Notes: generated by a model not told the origin, from the letters alone. A stretch of 17,677 nt of DNA from Nitrospira sp. UBA6493 (GCA_002435325.1 DJMJ01000010.1:68851-86527); one strand, 5' to 3'; shown: positions 1 to 7,355, counted from the first letter of the stretch. A program made the numbers and translations.

Positions 1-1
1 C

Positions 2-913
2 TTCACCATCCACGCCGGCGTCCGGCTGGCCTACGTGCCGATGACCGCCAAGCGCATGACCGGCATTGTCTCGCGCGGCGGCTCGATCCATGCCAAGTGG
101 TGCCTGGCGCATCATCAAGAGAACTTCGCCTACACCCATTTCGAAGAGATCTGCGAGATCATGAAGGCCTACGACGTATCCTTCAGCTTGGGCGACGGAC
201 TCCGTCCCGGCTCCATCGCCGACGCGAATGACGAAGGTCAATTCGCCGAACTGGAAACCCTGGGCGAGCTGACCAAGATCGCCTGGAAGCATGATGTGCA
301 GGTGATGATCGAAGGTCCCGGCCACGTCCCGATGCACATGATCCAGGTCAATATGGAGAAGCAGCTCAAGGAATGCCACGAGGCGCCCTTCTATACGCTC
401 GGCCCGCTGACTACCGACATTGCGCCGGGCTATGACCACATCACCTCCGGCATCGGCGCCGCGATGATCGGCTGGTACGGCTGCGCCATGCTCTGCTACG
501 TCACCCCGAAAGAACACCTTGGCCTTCCCGATCGTGAAGACGTCAAAACCGGCGTCATCACCTATAAAATCGCCGCTCATGCGGCGGACCTGGCGAAAGG
601 CCATCCCGGCGCGCAGATCCGAGACAACGCCCTCTCCAAGGCCCGCTTCGAGTTCCGGTGGGAGGATCAGTTCCATCTCTCGCTCGATCCCGACACCGCC
701 AAGGAATTCCACGATGAAACGCTGCCGGACAACGCCGCCAAGGTGTCGCACTTCTGCTCGATGTGCGGTCCACATTTCTGTTCCATGAAGATCACACAGG
801 ACGTGCGCGACTATGCCGCGCAACTGAAAGTCGATGAACAGAAGGCGATCCAAATCGGGATGAAGGAAAAATCAGAAGAATTTAAGAAGTCCGGTTCCGA
901 AATTTATAGATAG
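2..913 (+). CDS. thiC: Phosphomethylpyrimidine synthase ThiC, C-terminal part (5' end outside window)
   Basis: ThiC is the radical-SAM enzyme that rearranges 5-aminoimidazole ribotide into the hydroxymethylpyrimidine phosphate of thiamine, in the cytoplasm. The reading frame is open from base 2, so the gene enters from upstream; 303 residues are visible, roughly the C-terminal half of a protein usually near 600 residues. Highly conserved ThiC segments are present: SRGGSI, AKWCLAHH, THFEEICEIMKAYDVSFS, GDGLRPGS, EGPGHVPMH and LGPLTTDIAPGYDHI. The CX2CX4C motif that binds the 4Fe-4S cluster has its cysteine codons at 755, 764 and 779, close to the C-terminus as in the family. The first ATG visible (35) is internal, not the start. 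The thiazole synthase gene follows after 9 bases, indicating an operon that supplies both halves of thiamine. Confidence 0.97.
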   Translation, partial: FTIHAGVRLAYVPMTAKRMTGIVSRGGSIHAKWCLAHHQENFAYTHFEEICEIMKAYDVSFSLGDGLRPGSIADANDEGQFAELETLGELTKIAWKHDVQVMIEGPGHVPMHMIQVNMEKQLKECHEAPFYTLGPLTTDIAPGYDHITSGIGAAMIGWYGCAMLCYVTPKEHLGLPDREDVKTGVITYKIAAHAADLAKGHPGAQIRDNALSKARFEFRWEDQFHLSLDPDTAKEFHDETLPDNAAKVSHFCSMCGPHFCSMKITQDVRDYAAQLKVDEQKAIQIGMKEKSEEFKKSGSEIYR

Positions 914-922
914 GAACATCCG

Positions 923-1723
923 ATGGCAAAGCCTAAACCAGCCCCGTTAAGAGAACGTGACATCACCCGGCAAATTGCCCGGGAATACTATAAAGAATTC
1001 GATGCCCTCATCGAGAGCGACGTGATCATCGTGGGCGCCGGGCCGTCTGGCCTGATCTGTGCGCATGACCTCGCGAAGATGGGCTTCCGCACCGTGATCG
1101 TCGAGCAGAGCCTCGCACTCGGCGGCGGGTTCTGGCACGGCGGCTACTTGATGAATAAAGCCACCATCTGCGAACCGGCCAATGAGATTCTCGAAGAAAT
1201 CGGCGCCCCCTGCAAGAAGATCACGGAGTGCGAAGGGATGTACATGGTCGATCCCCCTCACGCCACCGGCGCGCTGATCGCGGCGGCCTATGGGGCCGGA
1301 GCAAAGGTCCTAAACCTAACCCGCGTGGTGGATTTGATCCTGCGCCGGGACGGCATCCTCGAAGGGGTCGTGGTGAACAACACCACCGCGGAAATGGCGG
1401 GACACGACATCATCCACGTCGATCCCATCGCCCTGGAAAGCAAGATCGTGGTGGATGCGACGGGCCATGACGCCATCGTCGTAGACCTGCTCCACAAGCG
1501 CAATCTCTACAACGCCGTTCCAGGTAACGGGGCCATGTGGGTTTCACGGTCGGAAGAAGAAGTGATGGACCGGACCGGCGAAGTCTACCCCAATTGCTTC
1601 GTGATCGGCCTGGCCGTCGCCGCCGTCTATGGCACGCCGCGCATGGGTCCTGCCTTCGGCTCCATGCTGCTCTCCGGCCGCTACGGCGCGGAGTTGATTC
1701 AGAAGAAGCTAAAACAAGAGTAG
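923..1723 (+). CDS. thi4: Thi4-family thiazole synthase, histidine (sulfide-dependent) type
   Basis: This 266-residue protein matches the Thi4/ribulose-1,5-biphosphate synthetase family, which makes ADP-thiazole from NAD and glycine for thiamine. An N-terminal Rossmann dinucleotide motif (VIIVGAGPSG, residues 34-43) is followed by ALGGGFWHGG (65-74), DATGHDA (178-184) and the C-terminal RMGPAFGSMLLSG (240-252). In the yeast enzyme a cysteine just before M-D-P donates its own sulfur in a single turnover. The aligned position here is His165 (HVDP). Histidine there is known from archaeal Thi4, which uses iron and free sulfide catalytically. The ATG has AGGA upstream and lies 9 bases after thiC, so co-expression is likely. 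The His assignment comes from my own alignment from memory; the family call is secure. Confidence 0.93.
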   Translation: MAKPKPAPLRERDITRQIAREYYKEFDALIESDVIIVGAGPSGLICAHDLAKMGFRTVIVEQSLALGGGFWHGGYLMNKATICEPANEILEEIGAPCKKITECEGMYMVDPPHATGALIAAAYGAGAKVLNLTRVVDLILRRDGILEGVVVNNTTAEMAGHDIIHVDPIALESKIVVDATGHDAIVVDLLHKRNLYNAVPGNGAMWVSRSEEEVMDRTGEVYPNCFVIGLAVAAVYGTPRMGPAFGSMLLSGRYGAELIQKKLKQE

Positions 1724-1735
1724 GAGCGTATAGCT

Positions 1736-1797
1736 GATAGCGAATGGCCGATAGCACGAGCTCGGACGCTCAGGGCTGCTATGAGCCATTAGCCATC
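1736..1797. repeat. Imperfect inverted repeat (hairpin) after thi4
   Basis: Bases 1736-1756 pair with 1777-1797 at 17 of 21 positions, leaving a 20-base loop. It begins 12 bases after the thi4 stop and ends just before the next gene. There is no T-tract after it, so it is not a classical intrinsic terminator. It could be a Rho-type or RNA-stabilising hairpin, or a copy of a dispersed intergenic palindrome. Confidence 0.7.
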
Positions 1798-1814
1798 GGC
1801 TCTTGGCACTACAT

Positions 1815-2330
1815 ATGGACGTACAAGATTTTCTCGAACAAGGCCAAGGCCGTGAAGAAGACAAGCGGGAAGCCTGGCAGCTGTTCCAGCAGGCCTACGA
1901 ACGCCAGATGAAGGGCGAATTGGAAGCCGCCGTGACGCTCTACAAGCAGTCGCTGGATACCCATCCGACCGCTGAGGCGCATACGTTCCTGGGATGGACT
2001 TATAGCTTTATGGGCCGGCTCGACGAGGCCATCGAAGAATGCCACAAGGCCATTGCGCAAGACCCGGATTTCGGAAATCCCTACAACGACATCGGCGCAT
2101 ACCTCATTGAAAAAGGCGAATTCGATGACGCCATCGTCTGGTTCAAGAAAGCCATGCAGGCGCGGCGCTATGAAAGCCCCGCCTTCCCACACTTGAACCT
2201 AGGCCGTGTCTACGAAAAAAAGGGCCGCTGGGCGGAGGCGATCGAGGCCTACAAGCAGGCCCTGGCCCTCAACCCCAACTATGCCCTGGCCAAGAAATCG
2301 CTGGGCCGCCTGATCAGCTCTCTGAACTAG
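1815..2330 (+). CDS. Tetratricopeptide-repeat (TPR) protein
   Basis: A 171-residue soluble protein made almost wholly of TPR units, which form helical scaffolds for protein binding. About four repeats can be seen, near residues 20-51, 53-84, 87-118 and 124-155, with the typical small/large residue pattern (G-W-T-Y-S-F-M-G-R-L-D-E-A-I and G-R-V-Y-E-K-K-G-R-W-A-E-A-I). No signal peptide or membrane segment is present. An in-frame TTG at 1803 would add four residues, but it sits hard against the preceding hairpin, so I prefer the ATG at 1815; neither has a strong ribosome-binding site. The next gene starts 6 bases after the stop, its AGGAG overlapping this stop codon, so they are surely co-transcribed. 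The specific partner is unknown; the downstream receiver-like protein is one candidate. Confidence 0.88.
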   Translation: MDVQDFLEQGQGREEDKREAWQLFQQAYERQMKGELEAAVTLYKQSLDTHPTAEAHTFLGWTYSFMGRLDEAIEECHKAIAQDPDFGNPYNDIGAYLIEKGEFDDAIVWFKKAMQARRYESPAFPHLNLGRVYEKKGRWAEAIEAYKQALALNPNYALAKKSLGRLISSLN

Positions 2331-2336
2331 GAGCCT

Positions 2337-2717
2337 ATGGAAACGACTAACCCGACAATCCTTGTCGCCGTAACCGATATTTTTTTCTACACGAAGGTCC
2401 GTGATGCCCTGAAGGCCGGCTATCAGCTGGAGAAGGCCAGAGCCCAGCAGGACATCGCAGAAAAGACGGCCTCCACGCCCCCGGCCGCCGTCATTCTCGA
2501 TATGAACGACCTGACGATCGATGCGTTCCTGGCCATTGAAACCCTGAAAGCCAATCCGCAGTCGAAGGCCATCCCCATTCTCGCCTATGCCAATCACGAA
2601 GAGGTCGAGACGTGGAACCGGGCAAAAGCCCTCGGCGTGACGAAGATCGTGTCCCGCAATGAATTCTCCGCACGCACGAAAGACCTCGTTGAGGAAGTCA
2701 TACAGGTAGCTCCATGA
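2337..2717 (+). CDS. Degenerate response-regulator receiver-like protein
   Basis: A 126-residue single-domain protein with the alternating strand/helix layout of a CheY receiver: first strand TILVAVTD, third strand AAVILDM, fourth strand IPILAY and a C-terminal helix. Asp55 sits where the phospho-acceptor is expected. The usual acidic pair at the end of strand 1 is Thr13-Asp14, the conserved Ser/Thr after strand 4 is missing (Ala/Tyr), and the K-P near the end reads R-N (107-108). It is therefore likely a pseudo-receiver that signals by binding rather than by normal phosphorylation. AGGAG precedes the ATG. Its stop overlaps the following ATG (ATGA at 2714-2717), indicating translational coupling to the YgfZ-like gene. 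Fold assignment is moderately sure; role unknown. Confidence 0.8.
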   Translation: METTNPTILVAVTDIFFYTKVRDALKAGYQLEKARAQQDIAEKTASTPPAAVILDMNDLTIDAFLAIETLKANPQSKAIPILAYANHEEVETWNRAKALGVTKIVSRNEFSARTKDLVEEVIQVAP

Positions 2718-3805
2718 AACAATCCCGTCTTCACGCCCAGCATGCACAACTCGGCGCAACCTTCGAAGAAGTCACCGGCTGGGAGATGCCCGCCCACTAC
2801 GGAGACTGGCGCGCCGAATATCACGCCGTCCGACAAGCCGTCGGGCTGGCCGATCTTTCCCATCGCGGGAAGGTCAGAGTCACCGGCGACGACCGCGTGA
2901 AGTGGCTGCAAAGCGTGATCAGCAACGACATTCTGCCGCTTCAGCCTGGCCAAGGCCGCTATTCCAGCTTCCTCACGCACAAGGGCAAGATGCTGACCTA
3001 CTTCCGTGTCTATGTGCAGCAGGACGCGGTCATGCTGGAAGACGCAGGGGAAATCGGCGACCAGACCTTCACGGCACTGCGCAAGTTTCTCCTGTACGGC
3101 ACCAAAGCCAAAATGGAAAACTGCGCCGAAAGCTGGGGATTGCTCCTGGTCAGCGGGCCGAAGGCCTCACAGACGGTCAAGGCTGCCTTCGGAGTAGACT
3201 GTGGCGATCTGAAACCGGTGAACTTTTTCGGGGCACAAATCGGCGGCCATCAGGCGCTCGTCATGCGTACGGAAGAAACCGGGGAAGTCGATCTGGAGAT
3301 TCTCCTGCCTGCCGATGCCGTCGTCTCCGCTTGGGCCAGCCTCATGGAAGCCGGCGCCTCACTCGGCATCAAACCGATCGGCAGCCAGGCCCGTGAAGCT
3401 TTGCGGATGGAAGCGGGAATTCCCCAAGCAGGACCGGAATTGAACGAAGAAATCGTGCCGCCCGAAGCCCATCTGGAAGGCAAAGCCTTCAGCTTGAACA
3501 AAGGCTGTTACCCTGGACAAGAAGTGGTGGCGCGGATGGATACCTACGGCAACGTCCGCCGCCATCTGGTCGGTCTGCTCGTCACAGGATCTGACATTCC
3601 GCCCAAAGGGGCCAAACTGTTTAACGGGGATCGTGAAGTAGGCTGGGTCAGCAGCGCGACGACTTCGCCGCAGCAGAACGGCATCATTGCGTTCGGATTT
3701 CCGTTGAGAGACTTCAGTAAGGCGGGAACGACGTTATCAATCGAGATCGAGGGGAAGAAGCTGAACGCGACGGTAGTGGAACTCCCCTTCTACCGCCGCG
3801 CCTAA
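2714..3805 (+). CDS. ygfZ: YgfZ/GcvT-like folate-binding protein
   Basis: A 363-residue protein of the aminomethyltransferase (GcvT) fold. The diagnostic KGCYPGQE motif at 263-270 matches the K-G-C-Y/F-x-G-Q-E signature of YgfZ, a tetrahydrofolate-dependent protein that helps maintain certain Fe-S enzymes; Cys265 is the conserved cysteine. The N-terminus (GWEMPAHYGDWRAEYHAVR, 22-40; DLSHRGKVRVTG, 47-58) and the C-terminal beta-barrel region are typical, and length fits the family. Glycine-cleavage GcvT lacks this cysteine motif, so YgfZ is the better name, although bacterial members of this clade are often annotated simply as GcvT. It overlaps the receiver-like gene by 4 bases and is the last gene of this unit, facing a minus-strand gene 12 bases away. 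ThiC upstream is an Fe-S enzyme, so the neighbourhood is consistent with the role. Confidence 0.88.
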   Translation: MKQSRLHAQHAQLGATFEEVTGWEMPAHYGDWRAEYHAVRQAVGLADLSHRGKVRVTGDDRVKWLQSVISNDILPLQPGQGRYSSFLTHKGKMLTYFRVYVQQDAVMLEDAGEIGDQTFTALRKFLLYGTKAKMENCAESWGLLLVSGPKASQTVKAAFGVDCGDLKPVNFFGAQIGGHQALVMRTEETGEVDLEILLPADAVVSAWASLMEAGASLGIKPIGSQAREALRMEAGIPQAGPELNEEIVPPEAHLEGKAFSLNKGCYPGQEVVARMDTYGNVRRHLVGLLVTGSDIPPKGAKLFNGDREVGWVSSATTSPQQNGIIAFGFPLRDFSKAGTTLSIEIEGKKLNATVVELPFYRRA

Positions 3806-3817
3806 CTTCAGGCCGAA

Positions 3818-4300
3818 CTACTTTTCCGGATTGCGCGCAGACGAAACCGCCTTGGCAAAGGCCAGCAGGCTCGCACGCTCTTCGTCGTCTAACGCCAGCA
3901 AAAGATGGGCTTCTTCGCCGTGCATCAAGCGCAGGCTCAAGAACGGCTCCTCGCGGCGCTTCTCTTTATTATCCCACATCGCATCGATCACCTGGACCTT
4001 GTCCAACTGACCGACCGACACGACGTCATAGCGGAAATAGGAATCGCCGATGACGATGTCGAACACCACATTGCCCGCCGTCAACAGCACGAGGTTGAAG
4101 CGCCCCTGATCCTCATACCCTTCCGGCAAAAACTTATTGATATGGCACAAGGCGACTTTACGATCGCCGAGGGCCGCGCGGAACTTGTCCTTCAATGCTT
4201 GATAATCGATCTGCAGCGCCTTTTCATCCGGCCCTGTGGCCGCCGCCGCCGCATCTTCCGCCTTCTTGAACACATCATCCGCCGACAATAACCCTGCCAT
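3818..4300 (-). CDS. Unrecognised soluble protein, 160 residues
   Basis: I do not recognise this family. The 160-residue product has no signal peptide or membrane segment. It has an Ala/Glu/Asp-rich N-terminal helix (about residues 5-25), then a mixed alpha/beta region with hydrophobic strands such as NLVLLTAGNVVFDIVIGDSY (about 69-88), and a charged C-terminus with a hydrophobic stretch (HLLLAL). The ATG at 4300 is preceded by GGGGAG. It is probably a real gene: it uses the same GC-rich codons as its neighbours and lies 38 bases downstream of the CBU_0592-like gene in the same direction, so it may be the last gene of that transcript. It converges on ygfZ with a 12-base gap and no visible terminator. 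Confidence 0.75.
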   Translation of the reverse strand: MAGLLSADDVFKKAEDAAAAATGPDEKALQIDYQALKDKFRAALGDRKVALCHINKFLPEGYEDQGRFNLVLLTAGNVVFDIVIGDSYFRYDVVSVGQLDKVQVIDAMWDNKEKRREEPFLSLRLMHGEEAHLLLALDDEERASLLAFAKAVSSARNPEK

Positions 4301-4338
4301 AACGTGATCTCCCCTCTCGGTCGTGATACCGACGTGAT

Positions 4339-4596
4339 TTATGAGACTGCTGCCGTTGATTTCCGTGCTTTCAAAGCCCGCACCACTCCGATCAACCCAA
4401 GCGCGGCCCAGGCAAACTCCAACAGGATGAACCCCACCCGCTGATCGGCAATCGCCACAACCCCGAGCAGGAGCGAGCCGATGATATTCAGCGCGAGATA
4501 CCCGGCATCCAATTCACGCCAGATCCCGCCTTGAATCATCGCATAGGCCGACAAGACCATCAGCGCGCCGATCACCGACAGGATCTGAAGGAACAT
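4339..4596 (-). CDS. CBU_0592-like small integral membrane protein
   Basis: An 85-residue hydrophobic protein with three likely membrane segments, about residues 3-21, 32-50 and 53-75. The pattern (G-A-L-M-V-L-S-A-Y-A, then Y-L-A-L-N-I-I-G-S-L-L-L, then a last helix with E-F-A-W-A-A-L-G-L-I-G) matches the family of short membrane proteins named after Coxiella CBU_0592. Their function is unknown; some are annotated as permease-like without proof. The start at 4596 has AGGGAG about 11 bases upstream. It lies about 96 bases downstream of the PhoD-like gene and 38 bases upstream of the unrecognised 160-residue gene, in the same direction. Confidence 0.78.
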   Translation of the reverse strand: MFLQILSVIGALMVLSAYAMIQGGIWRELDAGYLALNIIGSLLLGVVAIADQRVGFILLEFAWAALGLIGVVRALKARKSTAAVS

Positions 4597-4692
4597 GACA
4601 ATCGGGCTCCCTTCTCCTATCCTGAATACAACGGGGTACGGTAACTGGCTGTTGGCCCTGAAAGCAAGAGGGGAGGACCGATTCCCGGGAGG

Positions 4693-6168
4693 CTACCTCG
4701 CCGAAAGCCGATGAGAAAAGCGCACCGCCCCGGCATCATCGAGAACCGTGACTTCGAAAGAAGAGGCGGTCACCCGCACCATGCCGAAGTTAAAGTATCC
4801 GCCTTCATGGATTAGATTGGTCGGGTTGAGTGTCGGGCTTGGCATCAGCATCCGTCCGGGCGCGGCGGAAAGCGGCCCCGCAATGAACTCATGGAAATCC
4901 GTTACGCCATCGCCGTTGGGATCGTAAGCATTGGCTTGCACATAGTGCACATCCCCGGCCAGGAAGACGACGTTCTTGATCCGCTGTTGGAGAATCGTAT
5001 CGACCATCACTTGGCGCTCACGCTCAAAACCGGTGCCATCCGAACCGCCGGCCCATCCGTCGAAGCCCTTCCCCGTTTTCCCTTTGCCTTTCGGGATCGA
5101 CAGTGGCACCGACGCCGAAACGACCTTCCAGATCGCCGTGGAGCGGCGCAACCCCTCCAGCAGCCATTGCAGTTGCCGCTCGCCCAACATCGTCTTGTCT
5201 GGTCCGTCCGAATCGGTGTTCAGGCTGCGATATTGCCGGTCGTCCAGAATGAACAACTCCAGATCAGCACCATACCGCACAGCCCGATACAACCGCTGGG
5301 GATCATCGGGCGGTGAGGCAATCGGCCAATATTCCCGCAGCGCCTGCCGGCCATCTGGCATCTGGGCCTCAAACGGACCAGAAAAGTCATTTTTCACTTC
5401 ATGGTCGTCCCACACCACATACACCGGCACCGTTTCAAGGAACCGCCGCAAGGCCAGCGCTCCGCGCTGATACCGGTGCCGCGCCCGATAGTCCGCCAGC
5501 GTCGTAGCAATGAAGTCCGCGCCCGGTTCGTTCGGCGGGGAAGGGCAGGTGTAATCGCTATAAATCGTGTCGCCCAGGAATAAAAAGAAATCGAGCCCCT
5601 GCCGGCGCATCTGGTCGAAAATCGAATAGCCGTCCACGCCGATGCGGCAACGCTGCTGGCCGCCGAGATCGCCGCTCCAGGCAAAGGTCACCGGCACCGA
5701 AGCTTTCTCCTCCGGCAAGGTCGTCAATTCCCCGCGAGCCGCCAACACCGCGTCGATCTGCCCCTGCGACGCGGCCGCTCGACCAACCAGTATGTGGTAC
5801 CGATAGCGCGTTCCCGGAGCCAAGCCCTGCAACGGAATTGACGCCGTGAAATCATGGTCTGCGCTGGTGATGACCCGCTCCGTCCGAACAACCGGGGACT
5901 GCGCCGAAGCCATCTTCGCGGCCGTATCCCATACCGCAAGTGGAGCCCACTCGACCTGGACCATCGCAGGCCCATCAGTCCGCACCCAGACCAGCGCCCC
6001 ATGCGTCGTCACATCACCCACCGCAAATCCCTGCGGCAAAAGCTCCGCGTTCACCGGCACTGACTCGGCAAAGGGACTCTGGAGGGGCAGCCCCTCGCGA
6101 TGGGAGGGAGCGCAGCTTACCAGCACGGTCACAAAGAACATACGTAGAACAGAGTAAAAAATTCGCAT
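4693..6168 (-). CDS. phoD: PhoD-like alkaline phosphatase, predicted lipoprotein
   Basis: A 491-residue metallophosphatase of the PhoD family, which hydrolyses phosphate mono- and diesters outside the inner membrane. The N-terminus has a lipoprotein signal (hydrophobic residues 3-18, lipobox LVSC with Cys19). A domain near residues 40-155 precedes the catalytic domain, whose metal-site motifs are SGDLGG (Asp167), FLGDTIYSDY (Asp200, Tyr203), WDDHEVKND (254-255, His256, Asn260) and LAGDVHY (Asp406, His408). Bacillus PhoD uses iron and calcium at this site. I chose the ATG at 6168, with AGGGA about 8 bases upstream; a TTG at 6204 would add 12 residues in front of the signal peptide. Bacillus PhoD is Tat-exported, but no twin-arginine motif is visible here. 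An EF-hand-like loop lies at 416-427. Confidence 0.9.
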   Translation of the reverse strand: MRIFYSVLRMFFVTVLVSCAPSHREGLPLQSPFAESVPVNAELLPQGFAVGDVTTHGALVWVRTDGPAMVQVEWAPLAVWDTAAKMASAQSPVVRTERVITSADHDFTASIPLQGLAPGTRYRYHILVGRAAASQGQIDAVLAARGELTTLPEEKASVPVTFAWSGDLGGQQRCRIGVDGYSIFDQMRRQGLDFFLFLGDTIYSDYTCPSPPNEPGADFIATTLADYRARHRYQRGALALRRFLETVPVYVVWDDHEVKNDFSGPFEAQMPDGRQALREYWPIASPPDDPQRLYRAVRYGADLELFILDDRQYRSLNTDSDGPDKTMLGERQLQWLLEGLRRSTAIWKVVSASVPLSIPKGKGKTGKGFDGWAGGSDGTGFERERQVMVDTILQQRIKNVVFLAGDVHYVQANAYDPNGDGVTDFHEFIAGPLSAAPGRMLMPSPTLNPTNLIHEGGYFNFGMVRVTASSFEVTVLDDAGAVRFSHRLSAR

Positions 6169-6329
6169 AAACCAGTCCCTACCCGAGCGTAGACGCGAAT
6201 TCAAGGGGCGATTGGCCAGAGCCTTATAGATTGTACGAGACAGGCACTGATGACGACGGGGATATGCCCAGCCGGTTGAAAACCGTACGATCCGTCCGGC
6301 ATACTGTGGCCCACCATACGAGGACTGTC

Positions 6330-6566
6330 ATGCACGACATCAACTGTTTCGTTCCCAATTGCCAATCCAGACCCTATGCCCCGGCCGGCACGCAGTCCGT
6401 CTGCAAAGATCACTTCATCAACTTTCTCACCTGGCGCCGCCGCCGAGGCCCGCAGATGTTCCTGAAGTACGCCGCGATGACCATGCAAGACCGCGACGCC
6501 ATCGCCGCCGAGTGGCAGAAAACCATCCGCGTCGACGAAGCCCCCTCCAACTCGCCGAAAACTTGA
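6330..6566 (+). CDS. Small protein with a possible Cys3-His metal site
   Basis: A 78-residue basic protein that I do not recognise. It starts at the ATG at 6330, preceded by GAGGA; the frame stays open upstream to 6231 but without comparable start signals. Cys6, Cys11, Cys25 and His28 form C-X4-C-X13-C-X2-H, a plausible zinc site, followed by an Arg-rich patch (WRRRRGP, about 34-40) and a helical tail. This could be a small nucleic-acid-binding or zinc-ribbon-type protein, but that is inference. It is transcribed divergently from phoD and convergently with the lipoprotein gene, with a hairpin at their junction. Confidence 0.6.
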   Translation: MHDINCFVPNCQSRPYAPAGTQSVCKDHFINFLTWRRRRGPQMFLKYAAMTMQDRDAIAAEWQKTIRVDEAPSNSPKT

Positions 6567-6586
6567 CTTAGTGTGCTTGTATTTCC

Positions 6587-6613
6587 ATGAATGAGGCTCC
6601 TGCCATCATTCAT
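6587..6613. terminator. Hairpin at a convergent gene end
   Basis: ATGAATGA-GGC (6587-6597) pairs with GCC-(A)-TCATTCAT (6602-6613): an 11-base-pair stem with one bulged A and a TCCT loop. It lies between the converging 78-residue gene and the lipoprotein gene, overlapping the latter's last codons and stop. Neither side has a strong T-tract, so it may act as a two-way end or RNA-stabilising hairpin rather than a strong intrinsic terminator. Confidence 0.55.
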
Positions 6614-7093
6614 TCATATCCCCCGAGAGACGCTTCTGTTCTATGAAATTATTTAATGGAGGGTAGCCTAATTTCACACGAATATCGTTGAACGTGTAAT
6701 TGATCCTGTACTCCTCACCTCGCCATATCCCAACCAACTCATATCGTGAACTAAGCAAAACGCTACCCGTCTTGGCATCAAGAAACTGAATATTGAAATT
6801 CTTAAGATGCTTTCTAAAATCCCATCCGTCATAGTAATCATATTTGATTAACAAGTCAGAACCCAAGAGGGTTTGGGGTAGCGGCGTTAGCTTCACGGCA
6901 AACCCCATATCAGCGACGTGAGCCATTATTGCCGCCCCGAGATTGAACTCATCTTGCTTTAATAAATCGACATACGCGGTGTTATATTTTTTGATATCTA
7001 TGTTAGGCATGACATGCGTTTTTACCTCTCCCGTACACGCCGTCAATACCCCCGTAATAACTAGCATTAAAAAAGTATGGCTAGCCGTTTCAT
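6606..7093 (-). pseudogene. AT-rich lipoprotein gene with a one-base frameshift in the signal peptide
   Basis: The body of this gene (stop at 6606) encodes about 150 residues that I do not recognise. A good start lies out of frame: ATG at 7093 with GGAGGTG five bases upstream encodes MKRLAILF and then a stop. Adding one T to the run of six (A-run 7069-7074 on the plus strand) joins the frames into a 162-residue protein starting MKRLAILFLMLVITGVLTAC, a textbook lipoprotein signal with lipobox LTAC (Cys20). The mature part looks folded, with motifs such as DLLIKYDYYDGWDF, FLDAKTGSVLLSSRYE and NYTFNDIRVKLGYPP. The stop and an in-frame ATG overlap as TAATG (7069-7065), so restart is possible but would lack the basic signal end. 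The gene is clearly more AT-rich than its neighbours, suggesting transfer. Sequencing error, a real mutation or slippage are all open. Confidence 0.75.
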
Positions 7094-7182
7094 TGTCACC
7101 TCCAAACTTTTCAATCCCCCAACCCAAACTGCACTCTGATAACTGCTCCTCACCTGAACATCGCTCTCGATCAGCAACCTGG

Positions 7183-7213
7183 GGTGCTCTGCGCGCATCC
7201 AACGAGGGCCGCC
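7183..7213 (+). repeat. Partial copy A of a GC-rich intergenic repeat
   Basis: GGTGCTCT followed by GCGCGC, then a diverged stretch, then CGAG..CCGCC, resembles the unit at 7322-7355 in order and spacing. It lacks the CCT inserted after GGTGCTCT in that copy. It is the most degenerate of the copies. Confidence 0.4.
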
Positions 7214-7321
7214 GATCTCACCCGCCCACCCCGCGAACATCGAGGCAACCGCTTTCCCGGTGGCCGCGCGGTGGCAGACTCCCTCTTTTTCCCCCACCAT
7301 CTCCCAAGCGGGTCGTTGTGT

Positions 7322-7355
7322 GGTGCTCTCCTGCGCGCGTTGAGCGAGCGCCGCC
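7322..7355 (+). repeat. Copy B of a GC-rich intergenic repeat
   Basis: The unit begins GGTGCTCTCCTGCGCGCG and continues TGAGCGAGCGCCGCC. Its core (7332-7349) matches 7384-7401 at 14 of 18 positions in the same orientation. It lies in non-coding DNA between two minus-strand genes. Confidence 0.55.
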
